NCBI GenBank assembly: GCA_024509875.1
Contig: JAMPIV010017795.1
Location: 124,001 to 188,000 of the forward strand
DNA from: Oreohelix idahoensis
Lineage: Eukaryota > Mollusca > Gastropoda > Stylommatophora > Oreohelicidae
Reading direction: 5' to 3'
Length of the DNA: 64,000 nucleotides
Shown: piece after piece, positions 21,478 to 31,265 of the stretch
Layout: the number at the start of each line of letters is the position of its first letter
Position numbering within the stretch: position 1 is the stretch's first letter
Position numbers and translations under genes: made by a program
Notes under the pieces: generated by a model
Database searches by the model: none
Seen by the model: the letters and a program-made list of their open reading frames with translations, nothing else
What the model was told of the DNA's origin: nothing

Positions 21478-22315
21478 TGTTACGGTGTTATTTTAAATGA
21501 CGGCGTCTGCTGGGGTTTAGCCGTGCGCAACGTTTAGGGGTCATTAACATTTATAGAATATGTCGATATTTTACGGTATATTGAACGCGAAATATATGCA
21601 GAGATTATGACGCATTCGCGTTGGGAAGGTCACGCTGGGTGACTTGGTTACATTGCCCTTGTTACGCTATCCGTCAAGCAAGAAAGTCGTGTCTTGTATT
21701 TCTTCCAAGGAAAAGGCTTAGTATATAGCCTATATTATATATATGAATCAATGTAGAACTCAGGGTCAGTTCGGATATTAATCTAAGTATGAGATTAATT
21801 AAATTAAATTAAATGATGGAAGGAGAATCGCATTATGATTCAAATTGTAGCTGTCAAGAACTCATGCGCTCATTTCTGGCTGTTGACTACAACAGCGCAC
21901 GTATATAGCCACGATGTTCATCTGACATATTATTTTGACACGGACGGATACTTACTGATATTATTTGGAATTCATTGTTATGCTGAACTGTACATGAAGT
22001 TTTGTGAATGTCGGATATCGTCTTTTGTATGAACCTCAATACATGTGGACTCAGAAGCAGAAGGCTTGATCTTTTACTTACGTTTCGGGTTTGGTTCACA
22101 GCTGTTAATGTTTACGTTTTCCAACACGATAGCTCTCCCACAAGGGAAATCAGCTAAGATATAATATGCAAATCAGAACGTCGAAGGGATGTTCTGATGG
22201 TCAGAGCTAACCATCAATACCAAACTTTAACTACATCTAGAGAGTGACTTTACTCTTCAATCAATAATAGAAGAACGAAGGAACAGCAGCAAACACACCA
22301 ACCAACCCCGTCACA
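21478..22315 (+). repeat. 3' LTR of element A
   Basis: 838 bp, the same length as the 5' LTR. I count about four substitutions between them (for example ggaaatt/agagatt and aaagctt/aaggctt). Confidence 0.95.
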
Positions 22316-23181
22316 CCATCTTATTCCTCTTGGACTGCCCTCTGTTGTCTGGCGCATCACCCAGTCTATGACTGTTAAAAATAGAGTGGTTGATAAGGGG
22401 CATCCCTGTCGTACTCCTGTCTTCACCTCAAAGGTTAGGTTGCTCTGCCCAATGCTACACGTAAAGTTGGCATAAAGGATTTTTATGATTGACATTATGC
22501 AGCTTGGAATTCCATAGGCCCTCAGTATTTGCCATAAACTGTCCCTATGTATACTGTCAAAAGCCATTTCAAAATCAACGAAATTAATCTACAGCTGTCT
22601 TTGCCATTCTGAGCACTGCTCTATAATGTTCCTGAGGGTAAATATATGATCTACACATCTTCTGTTCTTTCTAAATCCTGCTTGTTCTTTCCTCAGTTTG
22701 TGTTCTACTGCTTTTGAAATTCTCTGTATAATTATCCTGCCTAGTATTTTGCTGGGAACTGAGAGAAGAGTTATTCCTCTCCAATTATTGCAGTCTGCAA
22801 GATCTCCCTTCTTGGGCAATTTGACATATATTCCTTTGCTCTACTCTGTTAGTGTTGTCCCTGTTTTCCAGACTTGTGCAAATAGTGGTTCTAATAGTTC
22901 TGCTGCTAGCTCAGGGTCTGTCTTAAATAGCTCTGCATTTAAGTTATCATGGACAGGCGCTTTTCCATTCTTTAACCCTTTGATTGCTGTGATGATTTCT
23001 TCTTTTCGTGGAATGTCTGTAGTAACATCTAGATCATTTTCAGCCTCAGGAACATTCAATTGTGTCTCTGGTGGTTCCTTATTCAGAGTTTCTCTTAAAT
23101 GCTCTGCCCATCTTGTTTCCTGTCCCTCTGCTGTCGTGATGAGATTTCCTTGCTTATCTCTTACTAATGTAATATTGTTTG
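22316..23181 (-). pseudogene. LINE reverse transcriptase, N-terminal half
   Basis: Minus-strand frames show DIPRKEEIITAIKGLKNGKAP, GDLADCNNWRGITLLSVPSK, EQAGFRKNRRCVDHIFTLR, MAFDSIHR and KTGVRQGCPLS. These are RT blocks 0 to 4 in order. They belong to the same insertion as 11751-12599; the chain continues in frame once element A is removed. Frameshifts or stops fall near 22835 and 22580. Confidence 0.9.
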
Positions 23182-25716
23182 TGTAGCAAGTTTAATTTGC
23201 TGGAGAGGTTATGATGTTATAATAAAGAAAGATTGCTTGGTATGTGTCAACCGTGTGAGGTCAAGCTATGTAAGACCCTGATTCTAATAGTTGATGAAAA
23301 TGATGATGAGTTTCAGGGTACCTAACGCTACCTCTCTAGATCTCACACGGTGCTGTATTTTATTTTTAGTGTGGGGTGTTTGATGTGGCTAGTGTCTAGG
23401 GAATGCAATGAAATGATGGTACATCAAAACAAGATATTACAACACACTAATAGTAAAGTAATAAGTCTGTGGTTTAAGTTTCTTTGAATATTAATTCTTT
23501 TTTTGTACAATTTTAATCTGCCTGTCCTGCAATCTCTTTTGGAAGGTCTTTGAAAATGAGGAAAATATATTTTACAACAAATGATTAACTAAAATTGGAC
23601 TCTTTGTCCGATAATAATAATAATAATATATTGTTCCTGTAGGTGTATTCACAGAATGTTATTTAGTACATAATAGTGTAAGTCATTTATATGAGGAGCT
23701 GTTGTTAACATCATGCCCCTATCTTTAAAGTTAATTTTGGGGAAAAACACTTTATTCCGATGAACTGTCAGATGGCCCAGCTAATGGCACATCACCTTAT
23801 TTTCTTTATGAAGATTCACACGCCCAACACTGCTCTGCCTAGGATATGTCAGTTCACAGAAGCTCCTGGCTAACTGCTGACAGTATAAACTTTCACTGGA
23901 GACTTTCTGTCTTCAAATATATTCATCAGGTTTCCTGTCACCGGCTGGTAACAGGAAATAAAACCCTGCAATAAAAAGACACCCTGGCCTTTTCATATCT
24001 GATTTAGACTTCCATTAACTATTTATACATGATGGGATGGGGTCAGCCTCGTGTGCATACAAGTGCACCAGCCCCTAACTCATATGACTTCACCTTACTG
24101 TGACCACACCTCAGGTCCATATGGCGGTTACGCCACTGTAATTTTACATAGTTTTTTCAATACAATAAAGTGGAGTTAACACATCTCCTTCTGTATGATT
24201 TTCTCTTCTTTTCCTAACTATAAATGCTCTAGGCATGTTGATGAGTGTTCATGGAACACAGAGGCTTGCTAACATATTCTGATCTAATAATAATAATAAT
24301 CAATAACATTCAAACATAATTCAATATGAGGACTCAATAATTTTTGCTCCCGGCATGTCCTTCACGTTTCCCAATAGCAGTATCTAGCTTTTTGCAGTTT
24401 TAATAAGGCAAATAAATAAATAAATCATTCTTACCACAAATTCAATTAAATATAACACAAGTAAACGATGACTGGCAAATATGGCCTAAGTTTCTCTGCC
24501 TCTGTCCAGACTGTTAGATTAGTATTTATTTTACAATCAACACTTCTGTTCTCATCGTACTTTAGTACAGAAAATTTCTATTCAAATGGCCAAGAGCCTT
24601 GTAAGCTTTTGCTAATATCAATTTGGGCTGGCCAATGAAATCAGGCGACTACCAAATTTTGAATTTAGTTTTCAAAAACAAAACCCCAAACATACTATGT
24701 GTCTCGTAGTCCATTGGTCAGTCTGCCTTAGCTATGCCAATGCAAAAATATGTTAAGTTTTGGGCTACCAATTCTGCCTCTCCCTTCCTTCTAGTGTTAA
24801 CCAATCAAACTGAATCACTCCTATGCCTCTTTTTCAAAATTGCGTCCCGAAATGTTACCAATAAAATAAGCAAGGACGATCATTCGTTTGTCACACTGTA
24901 CTAAAATATATAATATTTCTACAATATCTTAGTGATTTATTGAGCGAATTTTGATATTAAAACATATTATTGACCAGAAGACTAAGCTCTACCTGTCTAC
25001 ATAAGTTTTATGTCCGTCTTTAGTGTCGTTAACATTTTTGTCTTTTTCCTATGCATTTTGGGTTTTCTTTTTCTGAACCATAATATTAATAAACTCTATC
25101 TCTAAGATTCATCTAAGTTCTTGTGAGGACTATGGAGGATTTGATATATTGTAATAATATTAATTCTATCATTCTACCCATCCTTTATTCTGTATCACTA
25201 AAGTAATTATAAGTTTTCACTTTCAGTATCGTTCTACCCCATTTCCCCTTCTCCCAATGGTTATTTGAATCGTAGTTACATTGTCTAGCCTAACGAAGTG
25301 GCGGTAATAAACAGTAAAGATTTCTCCGCAATAGCCTTCACCTCGGTTACTAAGTGACTGGGATACAATACAATACATTAGTTTATTTTTATATTCATAA
25401 AAAGCATTGATTTTATTCTTCTCTCACTCTCTGTCCTCCCCCTTTTCAATCGCTCTAGCAAGCGAAACCAGTATACCGCACGCAAACTGTTTCATGTCGA
25501 TTACAAATTTTCAAGACGGAGTGACGAACACGCGGGCGGGTTTTGGGATAGGCTGATCATTTTTCTAAGTGCGAACACTTTTTAACATACAGCTCACCAC
25601 CAGGCATCGGTGATGATGTCGGGCAACAAACACGGGCTTGTTAAGTTTTTACTACTTTTTACTCTTTAGTTAAATATTAATGAAATTTTGATCAATTGTA
25701 TCACTGATCTCACCAC
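23182..25716. mobile_element. Candidate solo LTR (2,535 bp, non-coding)
   Basis: It starts TGTAGCAAG, ends TCACCACA, and is flanked by the 5-bp repeat gtttg (23177-23181, 25717-25721). Taking it out restores the host LINE frame (K-R-G-A-N-N-I-T-L-V-R across the joint), so it really is an insertion. I find no internal ORF, no second LTR and no terminal inverted repeat beyond TGT/ACA. A large solo LTR or a non-autonomous LTR element fits best. Internal (taa)n runs occur near 23610 and 24285. Confidence 0.65.
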
Positions 25717-26429
25717 AGTTTGCACCTCGTTTTTTGCTGATGATTTTAGTTATTTTTTTATACTGTGCTTTGTTCATTTCTCAGTGCTGCCTCTTCTGCC
25801 TGTCTTGCAAGGTCATCCAGAAATGTCCTTTTGTTAGCACGGGTTTGACGTTTTACTTCCTTGTCCAGCTGACTGTACTGTTCACTATATATTGCCTTTA
25901 ACCTGGGAGACTTAGCTTCTGTTTTCTTTCTTTTCATTTCCTTTCTCTTTGCTATGGTGTTTAGCGTATCTGGTGTTATCCAGGCTTGGCTCTTTCTTTC
26001 CTGGAATCCCAAGCATGACTTGCTGCTTTCCTTGTATATTTTTGAGATGATGTTGAATCTCTGGTCGACATCATCGGTCTCTATTCTTTCCTGGCTTTTG
26101 ATAATCTGATATTGTCTCTTTACGTCGACCATGAAAGCTTTTCTGGTGAGGGGGTCCTTAAGTTTCGTTATGTTATATCTTTTCTGTTTGACTGCAACTG
26201 GTCCAGCAGCTCTGAGTTTCACCTTCAGTCTTGCTACTACTAGGTGATGATCACTTCCCACATCTGCGCCTCTTCTTACTTTCACATCTTGTAGTGCATG
26301 TCTCCATCTGCCATTGATCATTATGTGATCTATCTGGTTTCTGTCCCATCCGTTTGGTGATTCCCATGTTAACTTGTGCACTTCTTTGTGTGGAAAAAGT
26401 GTTCCTCCAATGACCAGGTTGTTAATACT
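25717..26429 (-). pseudogene. LINE endonuclease C-terminal part and linker
   Basis: The minus-strand frame 26381-25758 carries NQIDHIMINGRWRHALQDVK and ADVGSDHHLVVARLKVKL. These are the final blocks (S-D-H and D-H-I) of an APE-type LINE endonuclease. A basic linker follows toward the RT. It belongs to the LINE at 11751-28331. Confidence 0.9.
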
Positions 26430-27423
26430 TACTTACTTACTTAGTCGTTCCCCTTCTACCGTGAGGTGTAGAGGTTTGGAAGAGAGAGCGCCAGACCATT
26501 CTATCAGCTGTCTTCTTCCTGGCCTGGTTCCATTCTAGTCCTCGGTCCTTCAAAGATTGTCTAATGTTGTCCTCCCAGCGGACTCTGGGTCGTCATGGAG
26601 GTCTGGATCCCTGGCTCTTTGTTTCCCATGCTTGTCGTGGTAGCCGATCTTCTCCCATTCTGCAGACATGGCCAAACCATCTTAGTTGGGACTGTTCTAT
26701 TTGGGTCTGCAGCGGATGGGATTTTAGGCCTTGACGGATCGTCCGGTTGCGGACCATGTCTCTTCTTGTTACTTCAACCACTTTCCTCAGATACCTCATT
26801 TCTGAGGTTTGGATCTGGCTTTTGTGGGTTGTAGTCATTGCCCACGACTCGCATCCATATGTCAAGACTGGGACATAGGTGGAGCGGTATACAGCCATCT
26901 TCGTTTTCTTACCAACCTCTTTCTTGCTGAGGAATCCACGATTTATGGCCTGAAAAAGTCTCCCAGCCGCTGCTTTCCGAGTGGCCAACTCTTCTTTGAT
27001 GCCTCCCTTTCGGTCTATAATAGCTCCGAGATATTTAAAGTGGTCGACCTGCTCCAGGACCTGTTCTCCCAACTTAATCTGATGTTTTCTTTCTTCTCGT
27101 GAGATCACCATGGATTGTGTTTTAGAGCTGCTTATGACCATCCCTCTCTTCTCCAGCTCTTCCTTCCAGACTTGCAGGTTGGATTGGAGATGTGCCTCTG
27201 ATTTAGCAATCAGGGCAACATCATCAGCAAATGCCAGCTCCGAAATATAGACCTGTCTCATCTTCCAGTACCCCACTGAATACTTTCTTGTTCTCTCCTT
27301 ACATGCCTTGATGACATCGTCCATAAGGAGTATGAAGAGGTAAGGTGATAGGATATCACCTTGTCTTACACCAGTGGTGGTCCTGAACTCTTCTGACTTA
27401 TGGTTTGCTGTCCTCACATAATT
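26430..27423 (-). mobile_element. Second LINE fragment inserted in the endonuclease
   Basis: An 11-bp duplication ttgttaatact (26419-26429, 27424-27434) brackets it. The minus-strand frame 27417-26593 encodes an RT from TTGVRQGDILSPYLF through ELAFADDVALIAKSE (F-A-D-D box), FKYLGAIIDRKGG, VLTYGCESWAM and LRWFGHVCRMGEDRLPRQ. The 3' end has an (acttactta)-type tail at 26429-26443. It is 5'-truncated but its RT portion is open. Relatives are at 34290-34566 and 53645-53930. Confidence 0.92.
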
Positions 27424-28331
27424 TTGTTAATACTGCAGAAGCTTATTAATTTGTCCCCATTCTCATTTACTGTTCCACTGCCGCATTTCCCCATTACTCT
27501 TTCGTTATAATTATTGTGTGCTCCCACTTTCACATTTAGGTCTCCCATTACTATAATAAGATCGTACCTGGGTGTAGTTTCCATTTCCTTTTGTACCTGT
27601 TGATAGAACTCGTCCTTGATCTCTTCATCGCTGTCGTTTGTTGGTGCATAGCATTGTATAATTGTGGTGTTGGTGAATCTCCCTCTCAGTCTTGCTCTTA
27701 TCAGTCTGTTGTTGATGGGTTTTCATTCCAGTAAAGACCTTTCCATTCCTTTCTTCAGGATAACGGCTACTCCTTTGTTGTGCTGACCATCCTCTCTACC
27801 AGAATAAAGTACTGTTTCCCCTGTAGCTGTTTTTATTCTCCCATCCCTGTCCATCTGCTCTCGCTTATTCCCAGGATATGTAATTTGTAATTCCTCATCT
27901 CTGCTGTGATTTGTCTTAGCTTTCCTGCCTCATTCATAGTTCTGACGTTCCAAAAACCAATTCTGGTTTCGTGTTTTGCAGTCAGGGCATCTGTTTTCAT
28001 GCCAATGGCTTCCTTTCAGCTTTCACCACTTGTCAGTCATACGAGCCTGAGACTCTGGATGCCCGTCCCACACCAAATTTTTTTTTCATTTGTTGCTGTT
28101 TCCGTAACATCTGCGATTTTTTACATAGACAGGGGTGTCGGCCCTGTGCTGAAACCCCCAACCTGGAGGACCAGGATACCAGCTTTTGTCTGACCCCTAT
28201 CCACGCAGACCAGTCCAGCTTGGTTGAACCTACCAGGAGTAGGCCTAAATCTCCCATTGGCATAGCTCTGGGGATTGTCAGGGTACACAAGCTGCCATAC
28301 CGCTACAAGGTATAGGTACCATTGATGGCAG
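27424..28331 (-). pseudogene. LINE 5' leader and endonuclease N-terminal part
   Basis: The minus strand from about 27960 down shows a degraded endonuclease start (N-V-R-T-M-N-E-A-G-K-L, then I-L-G-I-S-E-S-R-W). Several stops lie between 27840 and 27430. Upstream, 28331-27990 is the LINE 5' leader. Confidence 0.8.
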
Positions 28332-28341
28332 ACAGATGGAC

Positions 28342-28430
28342 TTGGCACAGCACAAACTGCAGCATTTTGAGAATAGAATGCTCAGAGTAAATGGTCTACC
28401 ACACGTATTAAAATTTAACACTGGTGACAG
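28342..28430 (+). other. Possible plus-strand exon, part 2 (disrupted)
   Basis: An open frame continues from 11750 and includes FENRMLRVNGLPHVL. It ends in acag followed by gtgagc, a consensus 5' splice site. It is unidentified; see 11689-11750. Confidence 0.25.
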
Positions 28431-29313
28431 GTGAGCGCCGCACATTGTTAACTGATCCCGTACGTAAGATCTATTAAAAGACGCAATGGCCGACCGCTGT
28501 GGCCGCAAGATCTTTTAAAAGACGCTGATTTATTTCGTTGTTTCTTTCTATTCTGATATTTTATACTGCCCAGAATTGATCTCGAACGGAAGTAAACACA
28601 AAACTGGGCAAATTTCAACAATCTTCAATGTCTTTTATTTGCGTTTGAAGGGATTTTTTCACATTTATCTTCATCTTTAATCGTGTTTTGTCGTATCGCC
28701 ATAATGGCCGAAAACACACAGGATATGTTACTAATATGTAAACAGTGAACAAACTGTGTGATCAACCATAACTTTCTTACTTTTTCTGTGTTTCTAAATG
28801 GATTACCTGCACAAAGAGAGCAGTGAAACTGTATTGTGATAACAATTTATGTTACAAGCCTTACGTAATTCGAAAATTTTTGTTCAAAATTTCAAGTTAT
28901 CTTTTTTCCGTGTACATATTATCTGTTATAACATAAACATAACATAAAATTAGCCAGAAAGGCATATGGATTTATATTGTTCATCCAATGTACTTTAATT
29001 TGATATATAATATGTTATACTTAACTCATGATTAGACACACATTGTCAGTAAACGTAAATTATGTATGTGTAAATTTTTGGGGCTTAAAAATAATTCCGT
29101 CCAGAGCTGAAAATAATTACGTACGGAATCAGTTAAGTTCTATAGGCCTAAGGGTAGCTTTTTAATTCACTATGTGTTTGTCAAAAATCCAACTTGAATC
29201 GAAACGCCGCGTTTGTTGTTGTTGTTGCCAACATCGCGGCCTCCAGTCTACTGTACCCTATTCGAACGGCAATGTATAAGGCTCGCACCCATGTTCTAAC
29301 AAATATATCTCAC
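28431..29313. other. NSUN2 intron 1, 5' end
   Basis: AT-rich, with no gene seen. Two near copies of aagatctattaaaagacgc and aagatcttttaaaagacgc occur at about 28466 and 28507. Confidence 0.45.
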
Positions 29314-29361
29314 CTTTCTCTTGCCATGCTGATGACAACCTCCTTTATTTTTCCTACCCAT
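29314..29361 (-). CDS. NSUN2: NSUN2 exon 1 (start codon)
   Basis: Sixteen codons on the minus strand: ATG at 29361 in a good context (aaaccatgg), reading MGRKNKGGCHQHGKRK. They are followed by ag|gtgagatat, a consensus donor, at phase 0. NSUN2 proteins begin with a similar short basic M-G-R-x-x-x-G... stretch, and the phase matches exon 2. The link over 20.6 kb is inferred from phase, position and composition. It has not been proven by transcript data. Confidence 0.75.
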
Positions 29362-30003
29362 GGTTTCGTTTAGTTATATCTTGTATACAAACACCACCTA
29401 GTTCTTGAGGAAATCGTCGGGGATTTTATTAGAGCAGACGCAAAGCAACGTGTGGAGTAGTGTGGACCAGTGTTGCCAACCTGAATTTAAAAAAAAAAAA
29501 CTAGATGGTACTTTAAAAAAACACCTTGATACACCTAAATTTTGAATAATTGTGGGCGACTTAGGCTACTTAAGGCTGTTTTTTTTTTATATTTTTGGGC
29601 TACTGTGGGCAAAAACCTAAAGTTGATCTAGGTGATACTCTTCAACTAATGAAGGAAAAAGACACCTAGACAGGACAATTAAAATCTAGATCTTAATGAA
29701 TCCGTCTTTGAGTGGCAACGCTGATGTGGACTACTGCCGACTTACTCGATTAGTTTGTGCTGCCGACTAAAAAAGAACACTTCGGTGGATTATGATTCAT
29801 GCTTTTCATTTACACATCACAGGCTCTTATAAATTTACACCAAACCTTTCTATCTTGTAGTATCTGTTCAAAATCTCCTCGTTTCTTAATTAATTAACAT
29901 TAATAAAACTAAAATTAATATTTTGTCTGGAAGGAAGAGAGGGATGCTCATCAGCAGTTCCAAATAAAAAACCATGGTGATAATAATAATAATAGCCCCT
30001 TCA
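29362..30003. other. NSUN2: Upstream region of NSUN2 (putative 5' UTR/promoter)
   Basis: Directly upstream of the ATG on the minus strand. It holds A and T runs (about 29488 and 29580) and ends in an (ata)n run at 29982-29995 that is the tail of the LINE ending at 30004. No TATA box or divergent gene is evident. Confidence 0.35.
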
Positions 30004-30606
30004 GTCATAACTGACTATGGGAATGCGCCCCTGAGGTGACAGCCCTCAGCTGCTTATTTCGACGTTTTCTCCCCTCCTCTGCTTGTTGTGTCAGCCTCTC
30101 TTCGCCCAATCTGAGGTGGCGCCGTAAATAGCATCGCCACTTAGTGCGATCGGCAGCTTCATCCTCCCATGTTGTTGGATCCATGTCCAGTGCCCTCATA
30201 TCTCTCTTGCACACATCTTTGAACCTCAGCTGTGGTCGCCCAACTGTTCTCTTGCCATCTGCTAATTGTCCGTAGAAGATATCTTTTGGGATGCGACCAT
30301 CTTCCATGCGGCGAACATGGCCAAGCCAGCGAAGTCTGCGCTGTCTAAGCAGTGTATACATACTTTGAAGGCCAGCACGTGACAACACCTCGACATTTGT
30401 CACTTTATCTTTCCACGAAATTCCGAGGATGCGGCGTAGACACCGTAAATGGAAGGTATTGAGCCTTCTTTCTTGCTTAGCATAGGTCGTCCAGGTCTCG
30501 CTGCCATATAGGAGTGTGCTGGTGACGCAGGCATTATATACCGCAGCTTTAGTCTTCAGTGTGAGTTTGGAGTTTCCCCAAACACGCGATGTGAGGCGGG
30601 CAAAGG
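30004..30606 (-). pseudogene. LINE RT C-terminal part (craniofacial-development-protein-2-like type)
   Basis: The minus-strand frame encodes RLTSRVWGNSKLTLKTKAAV, TLLYGSETWTTYAKQ, LRCLRRILGISWKDK, RRLRWLGHVRRMEDGRIP and GKRTVGRPQLRFKDVCKRD. It continues in frame from 34275-33899 after removal of element B. The 3' tail is an (atta)n-like run at 29982-30003. Confidence 0.9.
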
Positions 30607-30792
30607 TGTAATATGAATACATTAAAGTACGAACCACACATTGTAATATAATGCGAATCTTGACATGTACGATATTCTGTAAAATAAACATGGCTACAAA
30701 CTGAACATGTTTTTACTGAGTGCCTTCTGAAACATATATGTGTTTGTGTAGATGACGAGGTAATGCTTATATACATACATCATAACATTACA
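30607..30792 (+). repeat. 5' LTR of element B
   Basis: 186 bp, tgtaatatga to cataacattaca. The PBS follows immediately. Confidence 0.95.
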
Positions 30793-30885
30793 TGGTGGCA
30801 GCGGTCGATACCGGACTGACGCAAAACAGCTACACGATAACACGTGAGTACAGTATTCGGCTAATTTTCGTCATCGAGGTCAGCC

Positions 30886-31265
30886 ATGGCGGCGAAACAA
30901 TATCGCAACGCACCGCAAATGAGATTCGCCGGTCAAGACGATAAGAGTGAAGCTTTCTTGTTATGGCGCCAACGCATAGATCTATATTCCAAGACCACTG
31001 GTCTGGAAGGACAAACCCTAACTCCATATATCCTAGAAGCATTGGACGATGAAGGTTTGAAAATTTACAACAGTTTTGCTAGCGCCATGCCTGTGGAGTC
31101 GGCAACAGACCCCGCAGCCATATTGGACGAATTTGAAAAACGTCTGATAATAAAGCACACGAATTTTAGAGCGGCAAGATTAGAACTTCACCACCTGCGA
31201 CAGAAACCTGGTGAAAGTCTAGATGATTTCTTCACTCGCATCAAGGAGAAAACAAGTTTTGCAAA
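30886..31265 (+). CDS. Gag N-terminal part, element B (frame broken)
   Basis: Starts MAAKQYRNAPQMRFAG at the first ATG after the PBS. A capsid-like region follows: SEAFLLWRQRIDLYS and FRAARLELHHLRQKPGESLDDF, the latter like the P-x-E-S-x-D-x-F block of gypsy gag. A one-base lesion in gttttgcaaattt (about 31250-31270) shifts the frame, and gag continues in the frame of 31323-33605. Confidence 0.85.

Larger units (their letters stand above)
12600..22315 (+). mobile_element. Gmr1-like Ty3/gypsy LTR retrotransposon A
   Basis: Two 838-bp LTRs (12600-13437, 21478-22315) begin TG and end CA. They are flanked by the 5-bp duplication ccatc (12595-12599, 22316-22320). Internal order is gag, protease, integrase, reverse transcriptase, RNase H. 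Integrase upstream of RT is the mark of Gmr1-like elements and differs from normal gypsy order. The coding part is broken by two frameshifts, a stop and a LINE insertion, and the leader holds a SINE. I count only about four differences between the LTRs. There is no env-like ORF. Confidence 0.94.
11751..28331 (-). mobile_element. Near-full-length LINE, split by three later insertions
   Basis: The 10-bp duplication acagatggac at 11741-11750 and 28332-28341 brackets this minus-strand element. Its own sequence is four blocks: 28331-27424 (5' leader and endonuclease start), 26429-25717 (endonuclease end and linker), 23181-22316 (RT start) and 12599-11751 (RT end and 3' tail), about 3.3 kb in all. 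Removing the inserts at 26430-27423, 23182-25716 and 12600-22315, with one copy of each target duplication, restores reading continuity at all three joints. The 3' end has a (gaa)n-type tail. The family also appears at 36052-36863, and its 3' end is copied by the SINEs. Stops in the endonuclease half show that it is inactive. Confidence 0.88.
2752..29361 (-). other. NSUN2: NSUN2 gene, 5' part (exons 1-4 and introns 1-3)
   Basis: This is the span of the four NSUN2 exons identified here: 29314-29361, 8665-8748, 5825-5919 and 2752-2856, all on the minus strand. Joined, they give 332 coding bases, or 110 codons plus two bases. This covers only the N-terminal region that precedes the RsmB/NOP2-type methyltransferase fold. 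Exon phases are 0, 0, 2, 2 and are mutually consistent. NSUN2 is a nuclear/nucleolar SAM-dependent enzyme that makes 5-methylcytosine in tRNAs and other RNAs. The catalytic cysteines and SAM site would lie in exons left of the window. Introns 1-3 are about 20.6, 2.7 and 3.0 kb and are filled with transposons and minisatellites. All identified exons are free of lesions. Confidence 0.9.

Noticed and set aside
23925..23965. Hairpin tttcctgt...acaggaaa as a structured RNA
   Set aside because: An eight-base stem with a 12-base loop is expected by chance in 64 kb, and no further support is seen.
26595..27102. Plus-strand ORFs in this block
   Set aside because: They are antisense shadows of the LINE reverse transcriptase on the minus strand.
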